A stretch of DNA of 64,000 nucleotides from Thalassia testudinum. Taxonomy: Eukaryota > Streptophyta > Magnoliopsida > Alismatales > Hydrocharitaceae. This document shows, piece after piece, positions 1 to 9,852 of the stretch. The notes under the pieces were generated by a model, which had not been told where the DNA came from, searched no databases, and saw only the letters and a list, made by a program, of their open reading frames with translations. The translations under genes were made by a program, and so were the position numbers. The DNA lies in NCBI GenBank assembly GCA_037157565.1, contig JAZHRO010000012.1, positions 54,179,501 through 54,243,500 on the forward strand, written 5' to 3'. Within the stretch, counting starts at the first letter, position 1; each line of letters opens with the position of its first letter.

Positions 1-1442
1 CTCCATCCTATCCTCTCTCTTTTCCCCCTGTTATCTCATCTGATTACCCCTCGACCGACGCTGACCACCCTCATCTTCCACATCACCGACCGAACTCCGG
101 CGAGCCGCCCACACCACTCCGCCACTCCACACGGCTCGCCAACCACCTCGTGAGCTCCGCCTCACCACCAGGAACTCGCTCCACCCCACAACTGCCACTC
201 CAGACCTCCATAACCACCCCCCGAACAACCCACCATCTCCGGCCACAGGTTGACCTAGGCGGGCACGCCTAGGCCGACCGGCAACCTGCAGCATCACCCA
301 CCGCCTTCGCCGTGCTACGGCGAAGGTTTCCAACTATTCTAATTGGGCCAATAGGCCGTTCTGTGGAAGTTCAGGTAAACGCTCCGGCCGCCATTAACAG
401 TCGAAGCAGCAGGAAGCTTGGAGCAGCAGCAGGCGTCAGGCTTCCCAGGCGGCAGGTGCAGCAGACTCTCGCAAGTGTTGCGAGGTGACTGAGTTCAGCA
501 AGGATCAGCAGCAGGGCCTTCAGCGTGGGCAATTGCACACGAGAGTCTGCGGGCGCACGCAAAGGAAGGGCGGAACGTTTAGTCCCACATCGTGGAATCT
601 CAAGGCACAGGTATGGTATAAAGGTTTTTTGTGATATACGTTTACTGCCTCGAAAGCACAGGGGTGAGGTCCCTCACTGACCCCACCCGCCTCGTCCGCG
701 GCCTGACCACGCGGACCTGGCGGATCCGACCCGACCTAGACCTACGCACTCCTCGCGCATCACACACCTGCAGGTGCGCCTGGTCCCGGGTACGATCCGC
801 GACCCGATTATGGCTGTGGCTCTGGGAGAGCGGTTTGAGTGAATTGCTTGAGAGAGAGAGATGCGCGGGTAGAGGGAGAAGGGTTAGGTTTTGCTCCTGT
901 GCAGGCAGGCTGAACGCAGGAGAAGGACTTGGCCGCGAGAAGGAAAAGAAAGAAAGAAGAAGGAACGGCAGAGAAGAATAGAAGAGGAAGAAACAAGGCA
1001 GAGAAGAAGAAGCAAGAAAGAAGCCTTCGCAGGAGAAGAAAGAAAAGAGCAAGCCAGAAGCAAAGGCATAGAGAAGCCAAGTGGAGACTTTGCAGAGATC
1101 AGAAGAAGAAAAGAAAGAGCAAAGACTGCAGCAGAAGAAGAAGAATAATCAAGAAGAAAAGGAGAAATGCTTTTAAGACGTCTGATCTTGTGATCAGACG
1201 TCCAATTTCATATTTTCTTGCCCTAACTCCTTTTAATCGCATACATTCATACCTGAATTGACATTTTGAGTAAATTAGAGTGTTCAATTACATTTTGATT
1301 TAGTGGTAAGTTCCATTTGCTCCCTGTGTTCGACCTCGGATACTCTAGTTGTTCGAGTAATAAAAACTTTGTATTTGTTCGAACGTTTTGTCGGTTATAC
1401 TACAACATAATACGCTTTAAATCCACAGAAACGTTGACAACA
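1..1442 (+). repeat. LARD1 5' LTR, 3' part
   Basis: This is the last 1442 bp of the left LTR, ending ...GACAACA four bases before the primer binding site. I saw no difference from 7118-8559. It contains a GA-rich purine stretch (about 925-1165) that yields spurious Lys/Arg/Glu-rich frames, and a dyad of two GACGTC sites at 1177-1202. The motif CTCCCTGTGTTCGACCTCGG near 1319 resembles conserved sequence near the 3' end of the LTRs of elements D and F. Confidence 0.92.
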
Positions 1443-1445
1443 TTT

Positions 1446-1463
1446 TGGCGCCGTTGCCGGGGA
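1446..1463 (+). other. Primer binding site, tRNA-Asp
   Basis: TGGCGCCGTTGCCGGGGA is an 18-base perfect complement of the 3' end of plant tRNA-Asp(GTC) including CCA (tRNA sequence recalled, not searched). It lies three bases after the LTR. It would prime minus-strand cDNA synthesis. Confidence 0.88.
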
Positions 1464-2626
1464 GCACCGCACAATTTACCACTAGTCTCTACATTCTTTT
1501 TATCATATTGAACACTAACTTGCCCTACTTTTCTTTGATGTGATCTTGCAGTTACTTCATGAGAAAATCTCTCCCGCAAGTCAACCACTCCAGGGCAGGT
1601 AATTTCTTTTCTTCCTTAATCATCCCCTAATCTTTGAAAAACAAAAGGAAGAAAATCAAGTTAGGAATCAATTGCCTTCTTTATATAGTAATCACCATCT
1701 CTAAGGCAAAACATTTCTTGATTTTGCAAAAATTTCTGCAAATATTCTTGAAGTTGGAGTGATTTTTTTTCCATCCCACAAATTCTTGTGCCTAATTGAA
1801 AATAAACGCTTAATCTCGGCGGACCACACACTTCTTGTTTATAAGTCCAAAGAGAACTTTTGAAAAAGAAAAAGAGGATTGGAAATAGAACCAAATTAGG
1901 GTTTCCACATTAGGGTCTTGAAGCGCTAGTCACACATGCCTGTGTAAAAGGAAATAAACCCTCCCGCATCAGTGTGCTACCCAAGCCCTTGATTGAAGAA
2001 AGTTAAATAAGACAAACCCTAAAATTGAGCCCTAAAATCACTTGAATCTTAAAATTTTCTTTTGACCTAATAACCTGGGAGTCAAATCAGGGTGATCTCT
2101 AGGCTCCGAGCTTAGAATCATTCTGCCATCTATAGGACAGGTCAGGTGAAGTTGACCCCTTGGGTCAACCAACCTCTAAATTAGGTCACAATACCAAAAA
2201 CATCTAAAGTTCAAGTGAGAACCCTAAAAGCACCTTTGAAATAAAAAGTGATAGACTTAAGAGGTCAAGGTCCCCATTCTGGTTTACCTGGAATCTCAGT
2301 GACAAGAGAGGTCGGGTGGGGGAAACCCTGTAACCCGTAGGGACGCTCTACCGTGTAGGGGTCTTTGCAGGACTCTCCCTCTCTGGCTGCCCAGGTAATT
2401 CGCAGGTGGACGATCTTCGGATCCAGGGGTCCATCCGCCCCAAACCTCCATAGTCATCCAAACATCTTTTGGGTGTCTTGATTGGGTCAAGAACATCTCC
2501 AGTCCTGCATCTTTTCTCTGTAGAGCACACACACTCATTTTCAGTGGGACTCGTTATTCAGATCTGATCGCTTCATAACACATCTTGAGTCAAACTCTGA
2601 TCGTGATTCCACCACCTGATCCAAAT
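1464..2626 (+). other. LARD1 leader, non-coding
   Basis: The stretch between primer site and acidic frame has stops in all frames and no recognisable protein domain. It would hold any packaging signal. Nothing else is identifiable. Confidence 0.6.
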
Positions 2627-4258
2627 ATGCAGCCGAACCACCTAGGACTACCAGTCGAGAAACCTGAATACCGGAGATCCATGAGAGATAAAATGATTGA
2701 GGATGCCATGAGATTTTATGAAAATGAAGAAACCTCAACAACAGTAGGAAACATTCAGGTTGATGTCCCGACAACCACAACCTTTGTCATAACTTGTGCC
2801 CAAGTACTATTAGCAGAAGCCAACAAAGGATCAACCCGTGACTTGCTCATTACTGCATACATTGAGATAGAAAAATTGCATAATAGTGAATACCTTCAAT
2901 GTATGACAAATCCTCGACTTTGGAAGCAACACCAAGATAGTCTTGAAAAACGGGAAGAGATAATGAGATTAATAAAACAAGTGATTGATCAGAAATACCC
3001 GTACATACTGCCAACAGAGGATGAACTATCTTGGGACAACATCGAGGATAAATCTGATCTCGGGTTTGAGGCACAAAATGGTTGTGGATTCCCAACCCAG
3101 ATGGAGTATAATGCACCTAATATTGAAGAAGGTTGGGAAGCTCCAAATGCAGGAAAAGACCATGATGAACCCATTTTAGAATCCCAAGACTCCTGCAAGT
3201 ATGAGAGTAGAACTGAACCTCTCGCGGGTATAAATTCCGTCCCTTATTTTGATAAGGTGGCCCGCGAAGGTTATTCAGACCTAGATTCTAGTAATTCCAC
3301 CCACATCCTAAGCCTAGAACCTAGATCTGAAACCTATATTGAAGATTTCAAGGCCCCATATGAAGAAAATCAATCTCTTAATGAAGAATATGATTCTGGG
3401 CCTCGATTTGATGAATATCCCTCGTCAACCTCCTCAGAAGAACTAATCGAGTTTTCGGAAGTCATGCCAATCTACGATACAGAAACCGAGGACTTGGACG
3501 AGCGGGGTTTCGATTAGCTCTGCCCTACTAACCTTGAACCTGAGCCTCTTCCAGATAGGGACACCTTTGTAAGCTCAGAATTAACATTTAGGCTAGATCC
3601 CAGTCAGGCTGCTGAATATACAACATATGATTTATTCTATGGTGGAACTCATGATCTAGAATCTCATTCAAACTTTGATTTTCGCAAACTCTCCAACGAT
3701 CTCGAATCTGACCATAACATCGGAGAAAATCTACCTCTTGATTATAACATGTCAATCTTCTTTGAAGCCACCTGCTCCACATATACAGCACCAATCAAAA
3801 CCCGTTCCCCACCTCGACCCGCAACCGGACTCAATTTCTATTCTGATTCACCTCTCAATGAGCCGATTGTAGATGATTCAACTCCGTATCTATACCGGGT
3901 CTCGGACACTGATCAGACCACAAATCAGGAGCCTCCATCCTTTGACCGTCCCTGTAGGGATTCCACATCTTACATTGATTATTTTTCGGAACCCTACCCC
4001 CACCAGGCTGATTCGACTGAGCCCCAACTCGAGTTTTCACTTCCATATCTATCAGAACATCACTGCATTTGGTGGGTCCCACATCTGCTAATCTACATCT
4101 ATCAACCCACCAGACTTATTGGGTTTGGGCTGCATCATCAGCCCACTGATCTGAACAAGTACCTGGTTGGACCAACCAGGCTCTTAATCAAGGTGCTTGT
4201 TTTCCAAAACTCCATTGATTTGACCACTCCCTCTCCACCCCATTTTTCGCTCGGCTGA
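2627..4258 (+). pseudogene. Acidic protein of unknown function in LARD1, one internal amber stop
   Basis: One reading frame is open from the ATG at 2627 to 4258 except for a single TAG at 3515-3517. The upstream limit is a TAA at 2576-2578. Without that stop it would be about 543 residues. The N-terminal ~130 residues look helical and charged, with threonines near residues 40-50. The rest is rich in Asp, Glu, Ser, Pro and Tyr, low-complexity and probably disordered. No zinc knuckle, protease or gag motif is visible. Elements F (37554-39166) and D (45748-47183) carry acidic frames at the same place between primer site and 3' polypurine tracts, so it belongs to a recurring class. The bases after the stop (CTC) do not match the CARYYA readthrough context. 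It may be dead, read through, or dispensable. Confidence 0.6.
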
Positions 4259-4501
4259 AGGCATTAAATTTAGCGCTTAACGGGAGGCAACCCGTCATCT
4301 CAAAAATAGAGACCCGTCTGATTAGCCGTCTGTACTCCACGTCTATTGCACCTTGAGTTCAGCCTTAGACAGTTGATCCCACCTCTGGTACACGTATCAG
4401 AGCTTAAAATCATTCGCATCACTCATTCCCGACCCATTCACCCACCCGATATATCCTGTTCTAAGCCCCTGACCTCAACACTAATTCCCACCCTCTGTTT
4501 A

Positions 4502-4536
4502 CAATGAGGACATTGCAAAACTTAGGCATGGGGGGG
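4502..4536 (+). other. Internal hairpin plus second polypurine-like tract
   Basis: CAATG-AGGA-CATTG can form a 5-bp stem. It is followed by TAGGCATG and a G run. The same order (short hairpin, TAGGCATGGGGG) occurs at the true polypurine tract 1.3 kb downstream (5821-5858). Element D has the same pair on its own strand (45383-45416 and 44197-44229). A second tract could start plus-strand synthesis internally, like a central polypurine tract; that role is inferred. Confidence 0.5.
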
Positions 4537-5222
4537 TGATAAAGTGCATACATACAAAACCAAGAAAAAAATCAGAAGGATTCTCACAAAAAAATTCGCA
4601 TATGTCAAAAACACAAAAAATTGAAAAATTACGAAAAAGAACAAAAAAAAATGGGGAGGGAGGAAATGTTGTGAGCCATATAATCATAAGGAGGAGAAAA
4701 AGAGCAAAAATGAATAAAGGAGCACAAAAGGAAAAGAAAAAGAAAAAGTCATTAGTAAAAGATTAAGGGGTTAACTGAAGTTCTAGACCGAGTCAAGAAA
4801 AAGAAAAGAAAAATGCTACAGAGATATAACAAGAGATTAGCGGGAACGCTGGTCTTAGGCCTCTTGGGCTAGATTTTTAGCTTAAAAATTCACGTATCCG
4901 TTAAAATCTGGACAATCCTCAAGAGGTTGAGGAAAATGCAAAGCTTAAGTATTAGGTCTAAGGCTTAGGAAGTATTCGGCCTCGTTAACTGACCTCCGGT
5001 TTGCGGGATTCGGTAACCTAAGCACCCAAATTCACACACAGTCTGGTTCAGTGCGCATAAATATTCAAAACACGCAAGAGCGTTTAATACTCTGAAAAAG
5101 TCACCTAGATTAGGAGCGGCCAATCAACACAAGTTGATTTGGACAAGTTCCCAGCGCGGAGAGGCGGGAAATTCCCCTCGAAGATGCGTAACAACATATC
5201 GTCTCCTCGGTGCTTGTCTCTT

Positions 5223-5240
5223 AGGATATTTAAATATCCT
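5223..5240. repeat. Perfect 18-bp palindrome
   Basis: AGGATATTTAAATATCCT reads the same on both strands. It is AT-rich, lies in LARD1 non-coding DNA, and starts 53 bp before a tandem repeat. Confidence 0.85.
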
Positions 5241-5275
5241 ACTGGGGGCATGTAAGCACTCTGCTGGTTCAGATA

Positions 5276-5432
5276 CCATGGGTGGCATTATCACGAAATG
5301 TCGATCGCCAGGGTCTGAATTCGGCCACGGAACGCCATGGGCGGGATTATCTCGAAATCTCGAAAGCCAGGGTTCCGGGGGTTGCCATGGGCGGGATTAT
5401 CTCGAAATCTCGAAAGCCAGGGACCCTTGAGG
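5276..5432 (+). repeat. Three-copy tandem repeat in LARD1
   Basis: Units begin CCATGGG at 5276, 5335 and 5385 (spacing 59 and 50). Each continues with a GGATTATC-like block, then CGAAAT and GCCAGGG. The last two units are nearly identical for about 40 bp; the first is more diverged. Confidence 0.8.
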
Positions 5433-5820
5433 ATTGATGATGGGGACGAGGAATCCGATACAGACCGTGTTGAGAAGCTAATCCGAAGCTAGAAATAAAA
5501 AGAAAAGAGAGAGAAAAGCTCTCCAAACAAATAAATCCTCTATCTCTCTCTTACAAAAAAAACGCACTGCAAACTGAGCGTAGGCTAAAAATGTCTCAAG
5601 CACGGGTGCTTTAACCGCAGAGTCCAACAAACCCTAGGATAGTTTTTGTGGGCCGTAGAAACCTTTGCGAAGGACTGAGGCTAAAGCAGAACAGGTCCAG
5701 ATTTTGGTTGGTACTTGAGTACCTCTAGGCCTATTGTCGGCATTCCTACCTAATCACAAAAGAAGCACTTATCATAACTAAGGACACTTTGGGTCTAGAA
5801 TGGAAGTTAAAACTTTGAAA

Positions 5821-5858
5821 TTTTGCTAAGGGACTAGCAAAAGCTAGGCATGGGGGTA
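5821..5858 (+). other. Hairpin and 3' polypurine tract of LARD1
   Basis: TTTTGCTA (5821-5828), a six-base loop and TAGCAAAA (5835-5842) form a perfect 8-bp stem. TAGGCATGGGGG follows, then TA, then the LTR. The tract primes plus-strand DNA synthesis in LTR elements. Element D has the same hairpin with a 9-bp stem (44209-44229). Confidence 0.8.
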
Positions 5859-6795
5859 TGATGAGAGCCTCATCATGAGCCATAACTAGCTCATTTTGAC
5901 CCAATAAAGAAGATAAAAGCTCCTACATAACCTAGAAGAAGGCCTAACTGAAGGAACAAGTGCTCTGAGAAGAAAACATGAAATAAAGGTTAAAACTGCA
6001 ATTTTACCATTGCAGTAGATAAACAGGATTTCTTAGAGGCAAAACATAGGTCAAATGGTCTAAATGAGATAAAAAGTGGGTTGAGTCAATCAGAAATGGG
6101 TTCATGTGCAATCTAAGAACTAAAAGACACTTGGTAACCCTAAAACAGACCCGCTTAAATTAACAAGGTTTCGGTCAGAACAAAAAGCAAGTAAACCCTC
6201 TACAAATCATGGAAAAACATACTCTAGGGTTTAGAACACTTAATTTGGCCTTTGGAACCTAGTTTGACCTAGATTAGGGTCCTAGCTCTTCAATTAACCT
6301 AATTTGGGTTTTTACGCAAAATATCCAGTCAAACGAGGTCAAACCTGAAATCTAACTTCTCCATTGGATTCCTTAGGTCCAAATTAGGTTTGTACCAAAA
6401 TTTGGACCTAAGGGGAGGCCATCTTGACCTACTTTGCAAGTTAGTACACCCAAATCACAAAGAGGTCCCTATCTTTTGAATATCCTTGCAGAGAGCCCCC
6501 TAGGTTCCTCGCCTTCTTTGCAAACCGGTCCTGCCGCCATTGCTAGGGCAGAACCGAACTCCGGCGAGGTTCGGAGAGGGATTGCTCTCTAATCCCTCAG
6601 AGATTCCCTCCCAGAAATGGAAGGAGGATTCTCTGAGGAATTCCCTTCCTCATAAAGTCAATTACAATCGTTGGTGTGAACCCAATCTCTCGTGCGAACG
6701 CACGAGAGATTTGGGTATCCTAACTCCTTTCCATCTCCGGCGACCAACCTCAGGCAATTACGTGCCCTTCACGCCCTGCACACCAAGTCCAACGC

Positions 6796-6804
6796 CTATA
6801 TAAG
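6796..6804 (+). promoter_or_regulatory. TATA box of LARD1 LTR
   Basis: CTATATAAG lies 937 bp into the LTR and is followed by a C-rich leader, as expected for a plant LTR promoter. U3 would be about 0.97 kb. Confidence 0.6.
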
Positions 6805-8287
6805 AACCCACAACTCCGGCCGAAGAGGCTGAGCTTGATTTGGCCGAGTTTCCCCCTTCAATTCCTCTCCTCCTGCTCGGCCAAATGCCCCAGCTAGCTC
6901 CGGCGAGCCCCCCTCCCCTCCCTCTTCGCTCTGCCACAAAACCAGTGGCAGAGTTAGCTTCCTGACCTCCCTCCGCGTCGCGCAGTACCAGCGCACGCCG
7001 CCTCAGCCCCGTTGTCGCCGCCGTTCTCCCCCACTGGGCGTCATCTTCTCCGGCGACAGCAAGTACTGCTGTCCGCCCTCTGTCCCCTTTCGTCCTTACA
7101 ATTAGGTTAGAACTCCTCTCCATCCTATCCTCTCTCTTTTCCCCCTGTTATCTCATCTGATTACCCCTCGACCGACGCTGACCACCCTCATCTTCCACAT
7201 CACCGACCGAACTCCGGCGAGCCGCCCACACCACTCCGCCACTCCACACGGCTCGCCAACCACCTCGTGAGCTCCGCCTCACCACCAGGAACTCGCTCCA
7301 CCCCACAACTGCCACTCCAGACCTCCATAACCACCCCCCGAACAACCCACCATCTCCGGCCACAGGTTGACCTAGGCGGGCACGCCTAGGCCGACCGGCA
7401 ACCTGCAGCATCACCCACCGCCTTCGCCGTGCTACGGCGAAGGTTTCCAACTATTCTAATTGGGCCAATAGGCCGTTCTGTGGAAGTTCAGGTAAACGCT
7501 CCGGCCGCCATTAACAGTCGAAGCAGCAGGAAGCTTGGAGCAGCAGCAGGCGTCAGGCTTCCCAGGCGGCAGGTGCAGCAGACTCTCGCAAGTGTTGCGA
7601 GGTGACTGAGTTCAGCAAGGATCAGCAGCAGGGCCTTCAGCGTGGGCAATTGCACACGAGAGTCTGCGGGCGCACGCAAAGGAAGGGCGGAACGTTTAGT
7701 CCCACATCGTGGAATCTCAAGGCACAGGTATGGTATAAAGGTTTTTTGTGATATACGTTTACTGCCTCGAAAGCACAGGGGTGAGGTCCCTCACTGACCC
7801 CACCCGCCTCGTCCGCGGCCTGACCACGCGGACCTGGCGGATCCGACCCGACCTAGACCTACGCACTCCTCGCGCATCACACACCTGCAGGTGCGCCTGG
7901 TCCCGGGTACGATCCGCGACCCGATTATGGCTGTGGCTCTGGGAGAGCGGTTTGAGTGAATTGCTTGAGAGAGAGAGATGCGCGGGTAGAGGGAGAAGGG
8001 TTAGGTTTTGCTCCTGTGCAGGCAGGCTGAACGCAGGAGAAGGACTTGGCCGCGAGAAGGAAAAGAAAGAAAGAAGAAGGAACGGCAGAGAAGAATAGAA
8101 GAGGAAGAAACAAGGCAGAGAAGAAGAAGCAAGAAAGAAGCCTTCGCAGGAGAAGAAAGAAAAGAGCAAGCCAGAAGCAAAGGCATAGAGAAGCCAAGTG
8201 GAGACTTTGCAGAGATCAGAAGAAGAAAAGAAAGAGCAAAGACTGCAGCAGAAGAAGAAGAATAATCAAGAAGAAAAGGAGAAATGC

Positions 8288-8323
8288 TTTTAAGACGTCT
8301 GATCTTGTGATCAGACGTCCAAT
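8288..8323 (+). promoter_or_regulatory. Paired GACGTC dyad in LARD1 LTR
   Basis: GACGTCTGATC (8294-8304), TTGT, then GATCAGACGTC (8309-8319) form a perfect 11-bp inverted repeat. The two GACGTC cores are 20 bp apart. The same dyad is at 1177-1202 in the 5' LTR. The flanks (TTTTAA before, AATTT after) match two-site modules in unrelated LTRs here. It lies in the transcribed part of the LTR, so it could act as DNA sites or as an RNA hairpin. Confidence 0.7.
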
Positions 8324-8886
8324 TTCATATTTTCTTGCCCTAACTCCTTTTAATCGCATACATTCATACCTGAATTGACATTTTGAGTAAATTAGAGTGT
8401 TCAATTACATTTTGATTTAGTGGTAAGTTCCATTTGCTCCCTGTGTTCGACCTCGGATACTCTAGTTGTTCGAGTAATAAAAACTTTGTATTTGTTCGAA
8501 CGTTTTGTCGGTTATACTACAACATAATACGCTTTAAATCCACAGAAACGTTGACAACAAGTTCATTTCACGCCATAGGTTTAATTAAGTTATTTTAAAC
8601 ATGCACTTAATTTTATTAAATCTTGATTTTAAAGCAAACCACTCTACCGTGAAACACGGCAGGAATGGGGGCTAGAACCGCAAGTCCTGTCGCCTCCACG
8701 GGCCCCACGTACTCAACTGGTTGGAGACCTATACAATTGACCAACCACATCAAGAGAGTCCAAAACTGTATACAAGTGACACTAACTCGTAGAGAAATGC
8801 AAGCGAAAAACAATGGTACTTCATTTGAGGAAATCCGATTCCGTTTGGGTCCTAAACGGGCCAAAGACACGCATACTGTCTAAAAT

Positions 8887-9289
8887 CAGACGTCTGGGAC
8901 TAGGCCCAGACGTCTTAAAAGACGTCAGGACTCACCCTGTGTTTCCTGCGGCTTCCTTGGACATTCGGATCCTTCCGTAATCGTTTGAGGGGAGCCCCAG
9001 ACGTCGGACTCTCCTTCCGATCGTCTGGGAGTACAGTCAGACGTCTAGCGATGTGCCCAGACGTCCAAAAGTGCCTCGAAGGATGCATTGCACACCTTTC
9101 CAATGCTCTGTACCTACGTATGCACGCGCAGAGCCAAAAATGGCTAAGTATCCCGTTTGCATGGCTAGAACCTGTGTAGAAATGCGTACCTCTGCACCAA
9201 ATGTGCTTTCAGACATCTGGCTTCAGTTCCGGACATCCCACTGCTACTCCAGACGTCTGGTAGATGCTCCAGACATCTGATACTGGAAA
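8887..9289 (-). promoter_or_regulatory. GACGTC palindrome array, downstream side of B-type LTR
   Basis: There are about ten GACGTC or one-base variants, including exact CAGACGTCTG at 8887 and 9250. They lie downstream of the minus-strand TATA box at 9653-9661. Confidence 0.7.
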
Positions 9290-9652
9290 AGATCTAGTTC
9301 GCAGAACTCTCCCGCGAGCCTTCTTCTCCGTGCGGACTCCTCCGCGTCGCCTGCAGCTGCTACGCTAGCAGCCTCAGGAGATCTCGAAGCTCCCCTTCGT
9401 GAGCTCCTCCTTACATGACTCTCTTCTCGCATGAGCTCTCAACCATGCACTCGTGAGCTCCCCCGAGTCTTCGTCTCTCCCATGCTCTCGCTCCTCGCTC
9501 ACACTCTCCTCTCCTTCTCCTTCGCGTCCCGTCCCTCATCTTCCTCTCTACTCGTTGCGCTGGGGGCGGGGGAAGAAGGTGGCTGCCAGCAGGGGAAAGG
9601 AGATGGAGGTGGGGGCTGGTGGTGATGGGGAGAAAGAGGAAGGGTGTGGGGG

Positions 9653-9661
9653 TTTAAATAG
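9653..9661 (-). promoter_or_regulatory. TATA box of B-type LTR
   Basis: The minus strand reads CTATTTAAA. GACGTC sites lie on both sides (9776-9820 upstream, 8887-9289 downstream), the same layout as in A and B solo LTRs. A long G run is at about 9696-9709. Confidence 0.5.
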
Positions 9662-9852
9662 GTGGTGATTAGGGTTTTGGGTGAGGAGGCCGGAGGGGGG
9701 GGGGGGGGGCAGTGAAACGCATGTGTGTCTCATGCGTTTGAAAAGCAAAAGAACATACGGTTTTCCCTACTTTCAGACGTCCTGCCATCTATCCAGACGT
9801 CTGATGAACACTCCAGATGTTTTATCCAACCAAAGAGTGGCAGGTCATTTCA

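Larger units (their letters stand above)
4537..5820 (+). other. LARD1 3' non-coding internal region
   Basis: This is A-rich non-coding DNA between the internal tract and the 3' polypurine tract. Frames are short and lysine-rich because of A/G runs near 4560-4765. An 18-bp palindrome and a three-copy tandem repeat are listed separately. Confidence 0.6.
1..8559 (+). mobile_element. LARD1: young non-autonomous LTR retrotransposon (5' end outside window)
   Basis: Two direct repeats, 1-1442 and 7118-8559, match base for base in everything I compared. The right copy extends left to a TG at 5859, so each LTR is about 2701 bp and the 5' LTR starts about 1258 bp before the window. Internal DNA is 1443-5858 (4416 bp). 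A tRNA-Asp primer site, a hairpin plus polypurine tract, and TG...CA ends complete the structure. No protease, reverse transcriptase, RNase H or integrase frame exists, so it must be mobilised in trans. Primer site and tract resemble Athila/Tat-type Ty3/gypsy elements, which suggests the helper lineage (inference). The right flank 8560-8564 (AGTTC) should be its target duplication; the left partner is off the window. It is inserted in an older LTR at 8560-9852. Confidence 0.9.
5859..8559 (+). repeat. LARD1 3' LTR (2701 bp)
   Basis: It starts TGATGAGAGCCTCATCA, itself a 7-bp inverted repeat, and ends GACAACA. A TATA box lies at 6796. Frames of 60-136 aa on both strands are not supported as genes: most fall in pyrimidine- or purine-rich tracts, and those in the overlap recur exactly in the other LTR. 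Confidence 0.92.
8560..9852 (-). repeat. B-type LTR, 5' half, interrupted by LARD1
   Basis: Read on the minus strand from 9852 it begins TGAAATGACC and follows solo LTR B1 (32667 onward): GACGTC sites, TATA, GACGTC array, then a CTACCAGG-like stretch and the TAGAGTGG motif (8639-8646). It stops at the LARD1 junction. The rest should lie left of the window, so LARD1 jumped into this LTR. Confidence 0.75.

Noticed and set aside
31..1261. Several 60-136 aa frames in the LARD1 LTR, repeated exactly at 7148-8378
   Set aside because: They are overlapping frames on both strands in GA- or CT-rich LTR sequence, with no domain and no codon signal.
891..1261. Lys/Arg/Glu-rich small proteins
   Set aside because: Artefact of a GA-rich tract read in several frames.
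1446..1463. tRNA-Asp gene
   Set aside because: Only the 18-base complement of the 3' end is present; it is a primer binding site.
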